DNA from: Phycisphaera sp.
GTDB taxonomy: Bacteria > Planctomycetota > Phycisphaerae > Phycisphaerales > SM1A02
Assembly: GCA_016124975.1 (NCBI GenBank)
Contig: WGMP01000026.1
Coordinates: forward strand, 1 to 64,000
Direction of reading: 5' to 3'
Length of the DNA: 64,000 bases
Both the position numbers and the translations under genes were made by a program. Shown one piece after another: positions 47,456 through 56,540 of this stretch (positions are counted from its first letter, which is position 1; the number at the start of each line of letters is the position of its first letter). The notes below the pieces were generated by a model. The model was not told the DNA's origin and did no database searches. It worked only from the letters and a program-made list of their open reading frames with translations.

Positions 47456-49786
47456 ATGGCGAACGAAAATCAGTTCATCCGCGGCGCGGGCATGCTCGCG
47501 GTCCTCAAGGTCCTCGAGGGGGGCGAGCTCTACGGCTACGCGATCGTCGAGGCGCTGGGGAAGACGAAGGGAAGCGCGCTGCACCTCGGGCAGGCGACCG
47601 TCTATCCGATGCTCTACAACCTCGAGGCGAAGGGCCTCGTGAAGGCGCGCTGGGACGAGTCGGGTCCGCGGCCGCGGAAGTACTACTCGCTGACGAAGGC
47701 GGGCAAGACTCGGCTTGCCGACGACACGGAGGAGTGGAGCGCGGTGACGCGGGCGATGGCGTCGCTCGGGCTCGAGCGCACGGCGTGGATTCGGTTTGCG
47801 ACGCTTGCGCTCGCCATGGTGCTTGCCGAGTGGACCGCGGCCGTCGCACCGGCGCACGCGGCGGTGTCGGTGCGGCAGCAGCAGCAGGCGGCGGAGGAAC
47901 GCGTCGTCGACGCCTATGCGCGGCTCGCGCGCCGCCTGAACGAGCTCCAGGCGCTTGTGCCAGACGAGTCGCGCGAGGCGTTCCTCTTCACGGGCGTCGT
48001 CGACGAGCCGATGCAGCGATGGCTCGAGCAGGTTCGTCCGCTTGGACGCGAGTTCCTCGCTGCGACGCGCAGCCCCTATGAACGCGGCCTCGACCGGTCG
48101 CTCGGCTTCGAGCTGGCGCTGCCGCATCTCTCGGAGCAGCGCGTGCTGGCGCGAACCGCCGAGGTCCTCGCGCACGATGCGGTGATCCGAGGCGACCACC
48201 GATACGCGGTCGAGCTCCTCGGCGCGCAGGGCACGCTTGCACGCCAGATCGGGACCGACGGGCTCGTCATCAGCTCGCTCGTCTCGATGTCGGTCACGCA
48301 GCTCGGTGTGAAGTCCGTGAACGGCGTCCTCGACCTCGGCGCCATCGACGGCGACGGCGCGAGGAGCCTGCTCGATTCGCGGAAGGACCTCGTGCAGACG
48401 ATGCGTTCGCAGCTGTGGTCCGCGCTTGAGACGGAGTCCTCGATCGCCATGCAGGAGATCGGGAAGCTTGCGAACCTCGATCCTGCGGCGCGTCAGGCCA
48501 GGCTCGCGCTCTTCGGAGCCTCCGATGGTCTCGCCACCGACGACAGGAGCTGGGAGGAGTGGACCGCGCAGGGCGAGCGCTACCACGAGGCCATGAAGGC
48601 CGCGGTCGCGAGCGGAGACCCGAAGACGGTCGCCGCCGAGGTGAAGGCGCTCGCCGCGCGCGTCGAGGCGGGGGAGTTCGGCGACTTCCTGAAGACGCTG
48701 AGCCCTGTCCTCGACAGGGTGTTCGTGCAGCTTGGGCGCGTCGAGGCGGAGCTTGCGGCGCAGGACGCCGTGCTCGCCGACCTCGCGAGCGGCACGCGCA
48801 ACCCCGAGGACTTCCTCAACGCCGCGCGTCTCTACGAATCCGCCGCCAAGGCCGTCGAGGGACTCTCGGCCGATCAGCAGAACACGATCGAAGCGCTGCG
48901 CGTGGCGCCCGACAGCTTGACCGAGCTCGACCGCCGCGAGGCTCGCCGCGCCATCGAGGCGCTGCGCGCGGGCGTGATCGACAGGGTCCTCCGCGCATCG
49001 AAGCTGCCGCGCTGCGTGTTCGACTCGGGACCGCGCGAGGTGACGGACCTGATGCCGTCGCTGAGCGAGGGGCTGCTCGGCGCACTGCGCGTCACGCTCT
49101 ACGACCCGCTCTTGCCCGAGCTGCGGCCAGACGGGGCGCCCGCTGCGTTCGACGCGTGCCTCGCGACGCTTCGCGCGATCAGGCACCTTTCTGACGACGC
49201 GGGGCTCGGGCGCGCGCTCGTCGCGCAGCGCGTCTCGCGCGATCTCGCCCGCGCGCTCGCCGAACTCGACGCGAAGGGGGCGCTCGACGAGGCGGCCCGC
49301 GCGCGCCTCGCCGACGAGCTCGCCCGGTTCAACGGCGAGGATCCGTTCGGCATTCGCCGCGCCATCAAGACGGAGCGCCTCCGCATCTCGCGCAGCGCAG
49401 GTCTGCGATATGCGCCGAGCGACGGCAGGAGCGTCTTCTCGGAATCGCGTCTTGCGAACCTTGCGCCTGACTCCACGGCGTTTCTCGTCGCCGCGCTGTC
49501 GCTCGAGCGCGCGCTCCTCAAGCCTGAGCCGTGCGAGTGCCCGTTCGACGGACCCGTGCTTGACGTGCGGCCGCTCTTCGACGCCGAGGCGTTCGAGGCC
49601 GCGCGTGCGCAGCGCGGCAAGCTCGACGAACGGATCGACGAGGCCCGTGACGAGCCAGGCGCCGACGGCACGGCGCTGCGTGGCCTGACCGTCACGCGGC
49701 CCGTGCCCGTCGAGGAGCGCATCGCCGAGTCCTTCACCGACTTCGAGCGGCTGGCAGCCTTCGCATCGACCAAGGACCGCAACTGA
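47456..49786 (+). CDS. PadR winged-helix regulator fused to a membrane-anchored extracytoplasmic domain
   Basis: 776 residues. Residues 1-90 are a PadR domain (GAGMLAVLKVLEGGELYGYA, LGQATVYPMLYNLEAKGLVK, RPRKYYSLTKAGKTRL). One membrane helix follows (about 110-132), then a helical domain of about 640 residues outside the membrane. PadR proteins are usually about 110-180 residues and soluble, so this is a one-protein sensor: outside domain, helix, DNA-binding domain inside. The outside domain is homologous to the N-terminal two thirds of the secreted protein at 43926. GGAGG precedes the ATG. The next gene, 11 bp downstream, is a HAAS-domain membrane protein, the usual PadR neighbour. Confidence 0.85.
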   Translation: MANENQFIRGAGMLAVLKVLEGGELYGYAIVEALGKTKGSALHLGQATVYPMLYNLEAKGLVKARWDESGPRPRKYYSLTKAGKTRLADDTEEWSAVTRAMASLGLERTAWIRFATLALAMVLAEWTAAVAPAHAAVSVRQQQQAAEERVVDAYARLARRLNELQALVPDESREAFLFTGVVDEPMQRWLEQVRPLGREFLAATRSPYERGLDRSLGFELALPHLSEQRVLARTAEVLAHDAVIRGDHRYAVELLGAQGTLARQIGTDGLVISSLVSMSVTQLGVKSVNGVLDLGAIDGDGARSLLDSRKDLVQTMRSQLWSALETESSIAMQEIGKLANLDPAARQARLALFGASDGLATDDRSWEEWTAQGERYHEAMKAAVASGDPKTVAAEVKALAARVEAGEFGDFLKTLSPVLDRVFVQLGRVEAELAAQDAVLADLASGTRNPEDFLNAARLYESAAKAVEGLSADQQNTIEALRVAPDSLTELDRREARRAIEALRAGVIDRVLRASKLPRCVFDSGPREVTDLMPSLSEGLLGALRVTLYDPLLPELRPDGAPAAFDACLATLRAIRHLSDDAGLGRALVAQRVSRDLARALAELDAKGALDEAARARLADELARFNGEDPFGIRRAIKTERLRISRSAGLRYAPSDGRSVFSESRLANLAPDSTAFLVAALSLERALLKPEPCECPFDGPVLDVRPLFDAEAFEAARAQRGKLDERIDEARDEPGADGTALRGLTVTRPVPVEERIAESFTDFERLAAFASTKDRN

Positions 49787-49797
49787 ACGGAGGCATC

Positions 49798-51372
49798 ATG
49801 TTCGGACGCACACGGCGATCGGTTCGCGCGAGGCTTGCGGAGACGGGTCTTCCCGCAGGGCTTCAGGACTTCATCGCGAGGCTCGTCGCGCGGACAAGGC
49901 TCCGTCGAGACGAGCAGATGGACATTGCGGCGGAGCTCAGCTCGCACTTCCGCGAGGGGCTCGCTGTGGGAAAGACAGCGGACGCGTTGTTGGCGTCGTA
50001 CGGCGAGGTCGCGAGGAGCGCGCGCGAACTCCGCGCGGGCGCGATCGCCAAGCGCGGTCCGCTCGACCGTGCGGCGGGCACCCTCATGAAGTGGTCAGGC
50101 GTCGGCGTGGCAGTCGTGTCCGTGGCCTACCTCGCCTCTGCGGCGGTGCTCTACTCTCGCGAGCCTGTGATCGCCTTCGACGCACGCGCCGCGGCCAATG
50201 CGCGCATTCCGACGGCGGGGCCCGAGGGACGCGCGCTCGACATCTACATCGCGGCGCTCGCGGACGAGAACGGGCGGTATCGCGAAGAGTGGCTCGGCGA
50301 GTGTTTGACCGCGATCGAGGACGCGCTGCTCAAGCTCGACGCGGATGCAAGCGCTGAGGCGGAAGCGAAGGCTGCGGTCCGCGCGTCGTTCGCCGACATG
50401 CGTGGCACGATCGATGTATTGCGCGGAGTCCGGTCGAGGCCCGCCCTCGGGCTCGGCATCGAGGCGGACGGTCTCACCGACGACGCCGCAGTCCGCTTCT
50501 TCGGCGCGGACGCGCTGCAGATCGCCGATCCGCATCGCTCGAACAGCCCGCTGGCCTCCTCGGTGCTCAGCATCGGGCTGCCGCAGGCCGCCATGCTGCG
50601 CCGATGCGCGAAGATCCTGTGCTTCGATGCGCGCATCGCAGCGATGGATGGCCGCGGAGACGACTTCATCCTGTCGATCGAGGCCGCGTTGGCCGCAGGC
50701 GGCCATGCGGGCGAGCAGGGCTTCCTGATCTCGCGATTGGTCGAGGCGGGAATCAGGAGCATGGTGCTCGAGACGATCGAACGCGCGGTGGCGCGGAACC
50801 CGAGCGCATTCGACGACGCGCAGTTTGCGCAGCTCGAGCAGATCGCCCGCAGCCAGCACACCGACTTCGCGGTGGCGCTCGAGAGCGAGTGGCACCTGCT
50901 GCGCGATGTGGTGCAGCGCTGCTACAGCGACGATGGTCGCGGAGACGGGGTGCTCTTGCCACGCGCGTTCGGCCTCCTGATGCGAGACCTGTCCTCGTGG
51001 TCGGGCACGGACGGCGCTTCCCTCGGTGCGGTGCGCGGGTCCGCTGCGATGGAGTTCCTCGCAGGGCCGCTGGCCGCGACCGTCTCGCCCTCGCGCCGCG
51101 AGGTCGAGGACCGCGCAAGGGCGTACTTCACGAAGGCGATCGCGGTGGTTTCCGCTCAGACCGACGAAGAGCATGAGGCCCGTCGGCGAGAATTCGATGC
51201 GATCGCGACCGAACCGAGCCGCAGCGCTGGCGGCCTGCTCGAGATGGTGATGCCCGCGCTCGATCGCACGCTTGAGCACCCGCGGAAGCTCGAGCTGGCG
51301 GCGGAACGCACCGCCGACGCGGTTCGAGCCGTGCGCGCGCGGCGCTCGGAGGTCAACGCAGCGGCGCAATGA
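49798..51372 (+). CDS. HAAS-domain membrane protein, partner of the PadR fusion
   Basis: 524 residues. The N-terminal about 80 residues resemble the HAAS/permease-prefix domain found next to PadR regulators (RRDEQMDIAAELSSHFREGL, ADALLASYGEVARSARELR). One membrane helix follows (about 95-118), then a helical extracytoplasmic domain homologous to the C-terminal part of the 43926 product (GPEGRALDIYIAALADENGR; CYSDDGRGDGVLLPR). It is preceded by GGAGG and starts 11 bp after the PadR fusion stop, so they form an operon. The 3' end overlaps the convergent pgeF gene by 20 bases. Confidence 0.82.
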   Translation: MFGRTRRSVRARLAETGLPAGLQDFIARLVARTRLRRDEQMDIAAELSSHFREGLAVGKTADALLASYGEVARSARELRAGAIAKRGPLDRAAGTLMKWSGVGVAVVSVAYLASAAVLYSREPVIAFDARAAANARIPTAGPEGRALDIYIAALADENGRYREEWLGECLTAIEDALLKLDADASAEAEAKAAVRASFADMRGTIDVLRGVRSRPALGLGIEADGLTDDAAVRFFGADALQIADPHRSNSPLASSVLSIGLPQAAMLRRCAKILCFDARIAAMDGRGDDFILSIEAALAAGGHAGEQGFLISRLVEAGIRSMVLETIERAVARNPSAFDDAQFAQLEQIARSQHTDFAVALESEWHLLRDVVQRCYSDDGRGDGVLLPRAFGLLMRDLSSWSGTDGASLGAVRGSAAMEFLAGPLAATVSPSRREVEDRARAYFTKAIAVVSAQTDEEHEARRREFDAIATEPSRSAGGLLEMVMPALDRTLEHPRKLELAAERTADAVRAVRARRSEVNAAAQ

Positions 51373-52210
51373 TCGCAGCGAGCCGTCCGCTCGCGGCTCC
51401 GTCGCGGCGATAGCTGAAGAATCGCGCGCGGTCTGCGTAGGTGCACGGCGGCTCCGCGTCGATGTTCGCGTGCGCGAGACCCGCGCGCGCAAGCTGCAGC
51501 GCGACTGCCGCGACGAGATCGGCGTGGTGCTTCGGCCCGTGCACGCCTGGATCGACCACGCACGACGCGAGGTCTGCGGTCGCGAGCGCGTCGGCGACCT
51601 CGGGGCCGATCTCGAAGTGCTTCGCAGAGATGCATGGGCCGATCGCAGCGACCGCGCGGCCAGGATCGACGCCGAGCGCGCGCAGTGCGTCGACGGCCGC
51701 AGGCACGATGCCGCTCACGACGCCGCGCCACCCCGCGTGCACCGCGGCGACATGGCCCGTCGCTTCGTCTGCGATGAGCACAGGCACGCAGTCCGCAACG
51801 CGGACGAGCACCGCGCATCCGCCGCGCGGACTCGTGACGGCATCGGCAGGCACGCGCGCGGCCAGGGCGTCGGCCGCGCGCGCCACGGAACAGCTGTGCA
51901 CCTGGCTCAGGTCGGCGACAGTCGCGTTGCGCGCGAGCCCCGCGGCCGCCGCGAAGCGCGCGTGGTTCTCGCGGATGTTCGCATCGAGGTCGCGCGGCTC
52001 CCCCTCGGGAATGCGCCCGTTCGCCTGCGTCGACTGAAGATTGAGCGTGTCGAACGGCGCCGCGCTGACGCCGCCCGCCCGCGTCGAGAACGCATGCGCG
52101 AAGCCCGCGCGCGCGAGCAGGGCGCTTTCGAGCGTCACGACGCCATCGGGGCTGGTCCGTTCGACGAGCACGGGCAGATATCGACAGGGCCTTGTCGCAA
52201 GCCTCAACAT
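51353..52210 (-). CDS. pgeF: Laccase-domain protein, purine nucleoside phosphorylase/adenosine deaminase (YfiH)
   Basis: 285 residues from ATG at 52210. Family blocks: AHAFSTRAGGVS, LSQVHS, VRVADCVPVLIAD, VAAVHAGWRG and IGPCISAKHFEIG, containing the two His and one Cys that bind zinc (His in QVHS, Cys in ADC, His in VHAGW). The enzymes act on purine nucleosides and process cytoplasmic peptidoglycan intermediates in some hosts. An upstream ATG (52279) would add 23 residues without homology. Divergent from the lipoprotein at 52261. Confidence 0.92.
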   Translation of the reverse strand: MLRLATRPCRYLPVLVERTSPDGVVTLESALLARAGFAHAFSTRAGGVSAAPFDTLNLQSTQANGRIPEGEPRDLDANIRENHARFAAAAGLARNATVADLSQVHSCSVARAADALAARVPADAVTSPRGGCAVLVRVADCVPVLIADEATGHVAAVHAGWRGVVSGIVPAAVDALRALGVDPGRAVAAIGPCISAKHFEIGPEVADALATADLASCVVDPGVHGPKHHADLVAAVALQLARAGLAHANIDAEPPCTYADRARFFSYRRDGAASGRLAAIIAPLR

Positions 52211-52260
52211 TGCGGCATGCCGATCTTCCGAGCGGAAGCACGCTCGGCTATCCTGCGCGC

Positions 52261-52677
52261 ATGCCCTCCCGCAGAGCATTCACGCGTCTCTCCGCACTCG
52301 CGCTTCCGATCGCGTGCACGGCCTTCCTCGGCGGCTGCGACGGGCCGACGGGCGGATACCCGCCGCCGCCGCCGCCCTATGAGGCGCCTGCGTCGGCGCT
52401 TGAGCTGGCGAAGACCCCGAAGTTCAGGCCGCTCATCGCGGCGCTGCAGGCGCAGCGCGCTGCGGCGCGCGAACTGGCCGCGTTCAACGCAGAGGTCGCG
52501 GGACGCATGGACGAGGTCCAGCAGGAGCGCTACCAGCAGCTCTTCGGCAAGGTGCTCGAGGCGTCGCGTGCGGTGGGTGCTGCGGTGAAGGCCGCGGGAC
52601 TCAGCGCGGACGAACTCGCTGCGTGGAGCGCCGTCAGCGCGCTCGACGACGCGAAGCTGTCGGAACTCGCGAAGTGA
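52261..52677 (+). CDS. Small lipoprotein of unknown function
   Basis: 138 residues. Lipobox FLGGC, then a Pro-rich spacer (YPPPPPPYEAP) and a helical domain with heptad-like Ala and Leu spacing (FRPLIAALQAQRAAARELAAF...). No family recognised. The start at 52261 was chosen because the RR/hydrophobic signal follows at once; an in-frame start at 52192 would place 23 extra residues before it and overlaps the divergent pgeF start. Confidence 0.65.
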   Translation: MPSRRAFTRLSALALPIACTAFLGGCDGPTGGYPPPPPPYEAPASALELAKTPKFRPLIAALQAQRAAARELAAFNAEVAGRMDEVQQERYQQLFGKVLEASRAVGAAVKAAGLSADELAAWSAVSALDDAKLSELAK

Positions 52678-52753
52678 GCGTGGATTCGCCACGCGGGCAA
52701 TCGCGTCGCGCGCGTCGCACGGGTTGCCGCGACCGTCGTCGCGGCGAACGACG

Positions 52754-53671
52754 CTACTGAAGCTCGGGACGCACGACGCCCGGAAGCAGGATCGTCGCCA
52801 TGAAGCGGAACGCGGGGCGGCCGCCGAGCTCGGTCACCGCGTGCAGCGGCGGCGCAGAGGGATTCGGCTGCATGATCCGCGCGAGCTCTTCATAGATGAT
52901 GTTCGGCGCGTCGACGCTGCCGTCGAGGAACGAGAGGTTCACGCGGCCCGTGTTCCAGAGCGCGGGCGTGTCGATCCACAGTCCGCCTGATGCGGTCGGC
53001 GGGCCGACCTCGATGGCCCAGCCCTGGAAGTTGAAGCCGAACGCATCCTCCTCGGCGATCGACAGCATCGTGCGCGACGGCTGCGGGATCTGCGAGAGCG
53101 TGACCGTCTTGAACTGCGTGTTGCGCACGGCGTCGGGCGCATCGGGGCTCTCGAGGTCGGGGAAGTCGTACCAGTCATCCGCGCGGCGCGTGTAGTCGCT
53201 CTCGCCGACGCCGACGAAGGCGCTCAGCGAGTAGCTGCGCACGCGGCCCGTCGGGTCCATCGGCGAGACATACGCCTTCGGGTTCTCGCCGAGGTAGGAC
53301 CACATCACGCCGCCCTCGAGGCTCTTCACGGTCTCGACGCCCGAGGCGAGCGCGCCCGGCCGCGCCGTGTTGACCCACGGGTTCGGCGTGCCGCGCATGT
53401 TGCCGGCGGGGGGCAGGCTGTCGGTGCGGGGGCTGACGAACCTGCCGTTGTTGTCGGCGGCGTAGGCGTTGTTCGCGAGCGCGATCTGGCGCTGGTTCGA
53501 GAGGCAAGCCGTGGCGCGGGCGCGCTCCTGGAGCTGGCGCAGGCTGATCAGGACAAGCGTGACGATGATCACGACGATCGCGATCACGAGCAGGAGCTCC
53601 ACGAGCGTGAAGCCCGCGGGGCGGCCCGATCGCAGGGGAGAGCGCGCGGAAAGGCGAGCGGTGGTTCGCAT
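52754..53671 (-). CDS. Prepilin-type pseudopilin (DUF1559-like)
   Basis: 305 residues. The prepilin cleavage and methylation motif is G-FTLVELLLVIAIVVI near residue 20, with the hydrophobic N-terminal helix after it. The rest has the ACLSNQRQIALANNAYAADNNG motif and a later FLDGSV loop typical of the planctomycetal prepilin/DUF1559 family. It is probably a minor pseudopilin or a type II secretion-like surface protein. Single gene, no pilus assembly genes are nearby. Confidence 0.87.
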   Translation of the reverse strand: MRTTARLSARSPLRSGRPAGFTLVELLLVIAIVVIIVTLVLISLRQLQERARATACLSNQRQIALANNAYAADNNGRFVSPRTDSLPPAGNMRGTPNPWVNTARPGALASGVETVKSLEGGVMWSYLGENPKAYVSPMDPTGRVRSYSLSAFVGVGESDYTRRADDWYDFPDLESPDAPDAVRNTQFKTVTLSQIPQPSRTMLSIAEEDAFGFNFQGWAIEVGPPTASGGLWIDTPALWNTGRVNLSFLDGSVDAPNIIYEELARIMQPNPSAPPLHAVTELGGRPAFRFMATILLPGVVRPELQ

Positions 53672-53878
53672 GGTTCGGTCCTCGGAGGCGCGGCGAGGCC
53701 GCGGTCGACGAGTGTACTACGCGGCCCCGCCGAAACCGATCCCGAATCCCGCGGGGGGCGCGCGAAACCGTTCCGACACACAGGTGTCCAAACGCAGGCA
53801 GGTTCCTGCGGGCGCACGCCGCTCGTGCCGGCGCGCCGGACCCGCGATGGCGGGCCTCTCGGCGATCCCGTACCTTGA

Positions 53879-55252
53879 ATGGCGATGAGCGGACCAGCGG
53901 TTGAACAGGATGCCGGCGGCCCCGACCGCGCGCCCCGCGGGGCCCCGTCGCGCACCGCCGTTGCGCTCGTCATCGTCGTGGCCGCGCTCGGCTACTTCGT
54001 CGACATCTTCGACCTCCTGCTGTTCGCGCTCGTGCGTCGGGCCTCGCTCACCGAGATTCTCGGGCCGAGCCTCGAGGGAAAGCCCGCCGAGGAAGTGAAC
54101 CGCATCCTCGCGGAGTCGGGGATCTGGCTCGACAACATCCTGCAGACGACGGGGCTCCTCGTCGGCGGACTCGTGTGGGGCATCATCGCCGACCGACGCG
54201 GGCGGCTCAGCGTCCTGTTCGGATCGATCCTCTGCTATTCGCTCGCGAACCTGCTGAATGCGGCCGTCACCGACGTGGACCCGAACGGGCCGCTCGGCTT
54301 CCTGCATGCGCTCGGGCTCGGCAGCGCCATCAACCAGTACGGCCTGCTGCGCTTTGTCGCGGGTTTCGGCCTCGCGGGCGAGCTCGGCGCGGGCATCACG
54401 CTCGTCGCGGAGCTCGTGAGCAAGGAGCGCCGCGGGCTCGCGACCACGGTCGTCGCGGCGGTCGGCATCCTCGGCGCGGTCGCGGGGTACTTCACCACGC
54501 AGTTCGTCGGATGGCGCACGGCGTTCGTGATCGGCGGCGTGCTCGGCCTCGCGCTTCTCGTGCTTCGGATCGGCGTCGTCGAGAGCGGGCTCTTCGCGCA
54601 CGCGAAGGAGTCGCGCGTTCGCGGGCGCGGCGCGTTCTGGAAGCTGTTCTGGCCTGCGGAGCGGCTCAAGCGCTACGCGTGCACCGTGCTGATCGCGGTG
54701 CCGATCTGGTTCATCGTCGGCACGCTCGTCAAGTACTGCGACAGGATCATGCCGAGCCTCGGCCTCGAGGGTGCGGAGCAGCCGAACCCCGCGCGCGCCA
54801 TCATGTGGTGCTATGTGGGCCTGGCGGCGGGCGACCTCGGGAGCGGGCTCCTCAGCCAGCTGCTCCGCTCGCGCCGACGCGCGATCTGGATCTTCCACGG
54901 GCTCACGCTCGCCGCGATCGCGCTCTACTTCACGGTCGGCGCGCGGAGCCTGACCGCGTTCTACGCCGTGATCTGCCTCGCGGGCTTCGCAAGCGGCTAC
55001 TGGGCCGTCTTCGCCACGATCGGCGCCGAGCAGTTCGGCACCAACCTCCGCGCGACGGCGGCGACGACGGCTCCGAACATCGTGCGCTGGTCGGCGGCGT
55101 GGACGGGCGGCCTCTGGCTCTACCTCAGCGGTTCGATGGAGGCGTGGACGGCGGCTGCGATCGTCGGCGCGATCGTGATGCCGATCGCGATCCTCGCGAC
55201 CTTCGGCCTGCGCGAGAGCTATGGCACGGACCTCGACTTCGCGGAGAAGTGA
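53879..55252 (+). CDS. MFS transporter
   Basis: 457 residues with about 11-12 predicted helices. The major-facilitator A-motif loop after helix 2 is GIIADRRGRLSVLFGS. The first helix reads VVAALGYFVDIFDLLLFALV. ATIGAEQFGTNLRATAATTAPN in the late loops is common in sugar and organic acid carriers. Substrate unknown. Starts MAMSG at 53879; the second Met at 53885 is an alternative. It is followed 32 bp later by a lipoprotein gene on the same strand. Confidence 0.88.
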   Translation: MAMSGPAVEQDAGGPDRAPRGAPSRTAVALVIVVAALGYFVDIFDLLLFALVRRASLTEILGPSLEGKPAEEVNRILAESGIWLDNILQTTGLLVGGLVWGIIADRRGRLSVLFGSILCYSLANLLNAAVTDVDPNGPLGFLHALGLGSAINQYGLLRFVAGFGLAGELGAGITLVAELVSKERRGLATTVVAAVGILGAVAGYFTTQFVGWRTAFVIGGVLGLALLVLRIGVVESGLFAHAKESRVRGRGAFWKLFWPAERLKRYACTVLIAVPIWFIVGTLVKYCDRIMPSLGLEGAEQPNPARAIMWCYVGLAAGDLGSGLLSQLLRSRRRAIWIFHGLTLAAIALYFTVGARSLTAFYAVICLAGFASGYWAVFATIGAEQFGTNLRATAATTAPNIVRWSAAWTGGLWLYLSGSMEAWTAAAIVGAIVMPIAILATFGLRESYGTDLDFAEK

Positions 55253-55284
55253 CGCGGCCTACACTCGCGCCCCGAAGGACCGCC

Positions 55285-55749
55285 ATGACGCAGTACACCC
55301 GCTCGATCGCCGCAATCCTGACCGCACTCTGCCTCGCCCTCCTGCACGCCTGCGCGGCGACGCCGAGGCCCGTCGCGCCGACCGGTGCGGGCAACTACAT
55401 GGTGACCGTGCTCGATGCCGCGAGCGGGCGGCCCGTCGAGGGTGTCGAGCTGGTGGCGAGCGCATCGGGCGCGCGCTTCAGCGGCACGGCCCCGTCGGCT
55501 GCCACGACCGACGAAGACGGCATCGCCGTTCTGCGTTTCGGCAACTGGGGCGCGGTCGAGCTGCGCGTGACGCAAGGCGATGCGGCCGAGCGGTGGCTCG
55601 TGACGCAGGACCGCGTGGCTGTGAACGGCGGCAAGAGCGCGGTCGAGCCGCTGCGCATGATGGTCGGTTCGCAGCGGCAGGGCGGCGCCAGCGCCTACGC
55701 GCTCTCGATCACGCGCGTCGAGCGCGGCGGCAAGATCGACGCGGAGTGA
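55285..55749 (+). CDS. Lipoprotein with a carboxypeptidase-regulatory-like fold
   Basis: 154 residues. Lipobox LLHAC gives Cys near residue 23. The mature part has the beta-sandwich pattern of carboxypeptidase-regulatory/transthyretin-like domains (NYMVTVLDAASGRPVEGVEL, ATTDEDGIAVLRFGNWGAVE). Binding role likely, ligand unknown. The ATG at 55285 is 32 bp after the MFS stop, so the two are probably one transcript. The upstream frame is open but read-through of the MFS gene in another frame. Confidence 0.7.
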   Translation: MTQYTRSIAAILTALCLALLHACAATPRPVAPTGAGNYMVTVLDAASGRPVEGVELVASASGARFSGTAPSAATTDEDGIAVLRFGNWGAVELRVTQGDAAERWLVTQDRVAVNGGKSAVEPLRMMVGSQRQGGASAYALSITRVERGGKIDAE

Positions 55750-55769
55750 GCGGCCGTGACGGCGACCGA

Positions 55770-56540
55770 TCAGGTCGCGAGTTCATCGAGCAAAGGCCCG
55801 ATCGCCTCCGCCACGCGTGCGGAGGTGCGGGCGAGGTTGCGCATGAACGCCTCGTGCGCGGGCTCGTGATGGTCGACGAGGTCGGTGATCCCCTTGAGGG
55901 CGACGAGCGGGCGGCCGTGCTCTCGGCACACGAGGGCGAGCGCCGCGAGCTCCATCTCCTTCGAAAGTGCGCCGTGTCGCGCGAAGAACGCGAGCTCGTC
56001 CGCGGTCGCGTCGAGGCTTGCGCCCGTCGACACGAGTCCGACGCGGGCGTCGAGCGCGGCGGCCATGCGTGCGAGCGTCGCCTCGTCGGCCGAGAGCCGC
56101 GTGTGCGCGCGGGCGACGGCGTCGTAGCCTCCGAGCGCGACGCGCGCGTCGTGGAAGAGCGTGTCGCGCGCGAGGACGATGTCTGCGATCCGCTGACCCT
56201 GCGACTCGAAGCCGCCCGCCGTGCCCGCGTTCACCACGAGGTCGCAGGGAATCCGCTCGAGCGCGCGCGCGAGCACGGCGGCCGCGTGCACGGGCCCGAT
56301 CTGGTCGACGCGCGTGTTCGCGCAGATTCCAGGGGAAAGGAGCGAGACCTCGAGCGCGCCCGTGCGGCCGCTGCGCACGCCCGCGCTTCCGAGCGGCAGC
56401 CTGTCGGGCGCGAGACCGAGCGCGCGCGCGATCGGCTCCGCCTCGGCCTCCATGGCCACGAAGAGGAGGACGCGCCGCGGCGCCTTCGGCAGGGGCGGAA
56501 GCGCGAAGTCGGCGCCCCGCGCATCCCCGTCAGACGGCAA
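55770..56540 (-). CDS. Purine nucleosidase/phosphorylase family (MTA/SAH nucleosidase-like)
   Basis: 256 residues. The fold starts at VLLFVAMEAEAEPIARAL and continues with LLSPGICANTR, VVNAGTAGGF, SKEMELAALALVCREHGRP and GITDLVDH. EMELAA is the counterpart of the catalytic DMEGAA loop of nucleosidases (Glu conserved). Whether it acts on methylthioadenosine, S-adenosylhomocysteine or futalosine cannot be decided. The likely start is TTG at 56540, overlapping the upstream MBL gene by 11 bases. No ATG lies between it and VAMEAEAE. Confidence 0.82.
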   Translation of the reverse strand: MPSDGDARGADFALPPLPKAPRRVLLFVAMEAEAEPIARALGLAPDRLPLGSAGVRSGRTGALEVSLLSPGICANTRVDQIGPVHAAAVLARALERIPCDLVVNAGTAGGFESQGQRIADIVLARDTLFHDARVALGGYDAVARAHTRLSADEATLARMAAALDARVGLVSTGASLDATADELAFFARHGALSKEMELAALALVCREHGRPLVALKGITDLVDHHEPAHEAFMRNLARTSARVAEAIGPLLDELAT

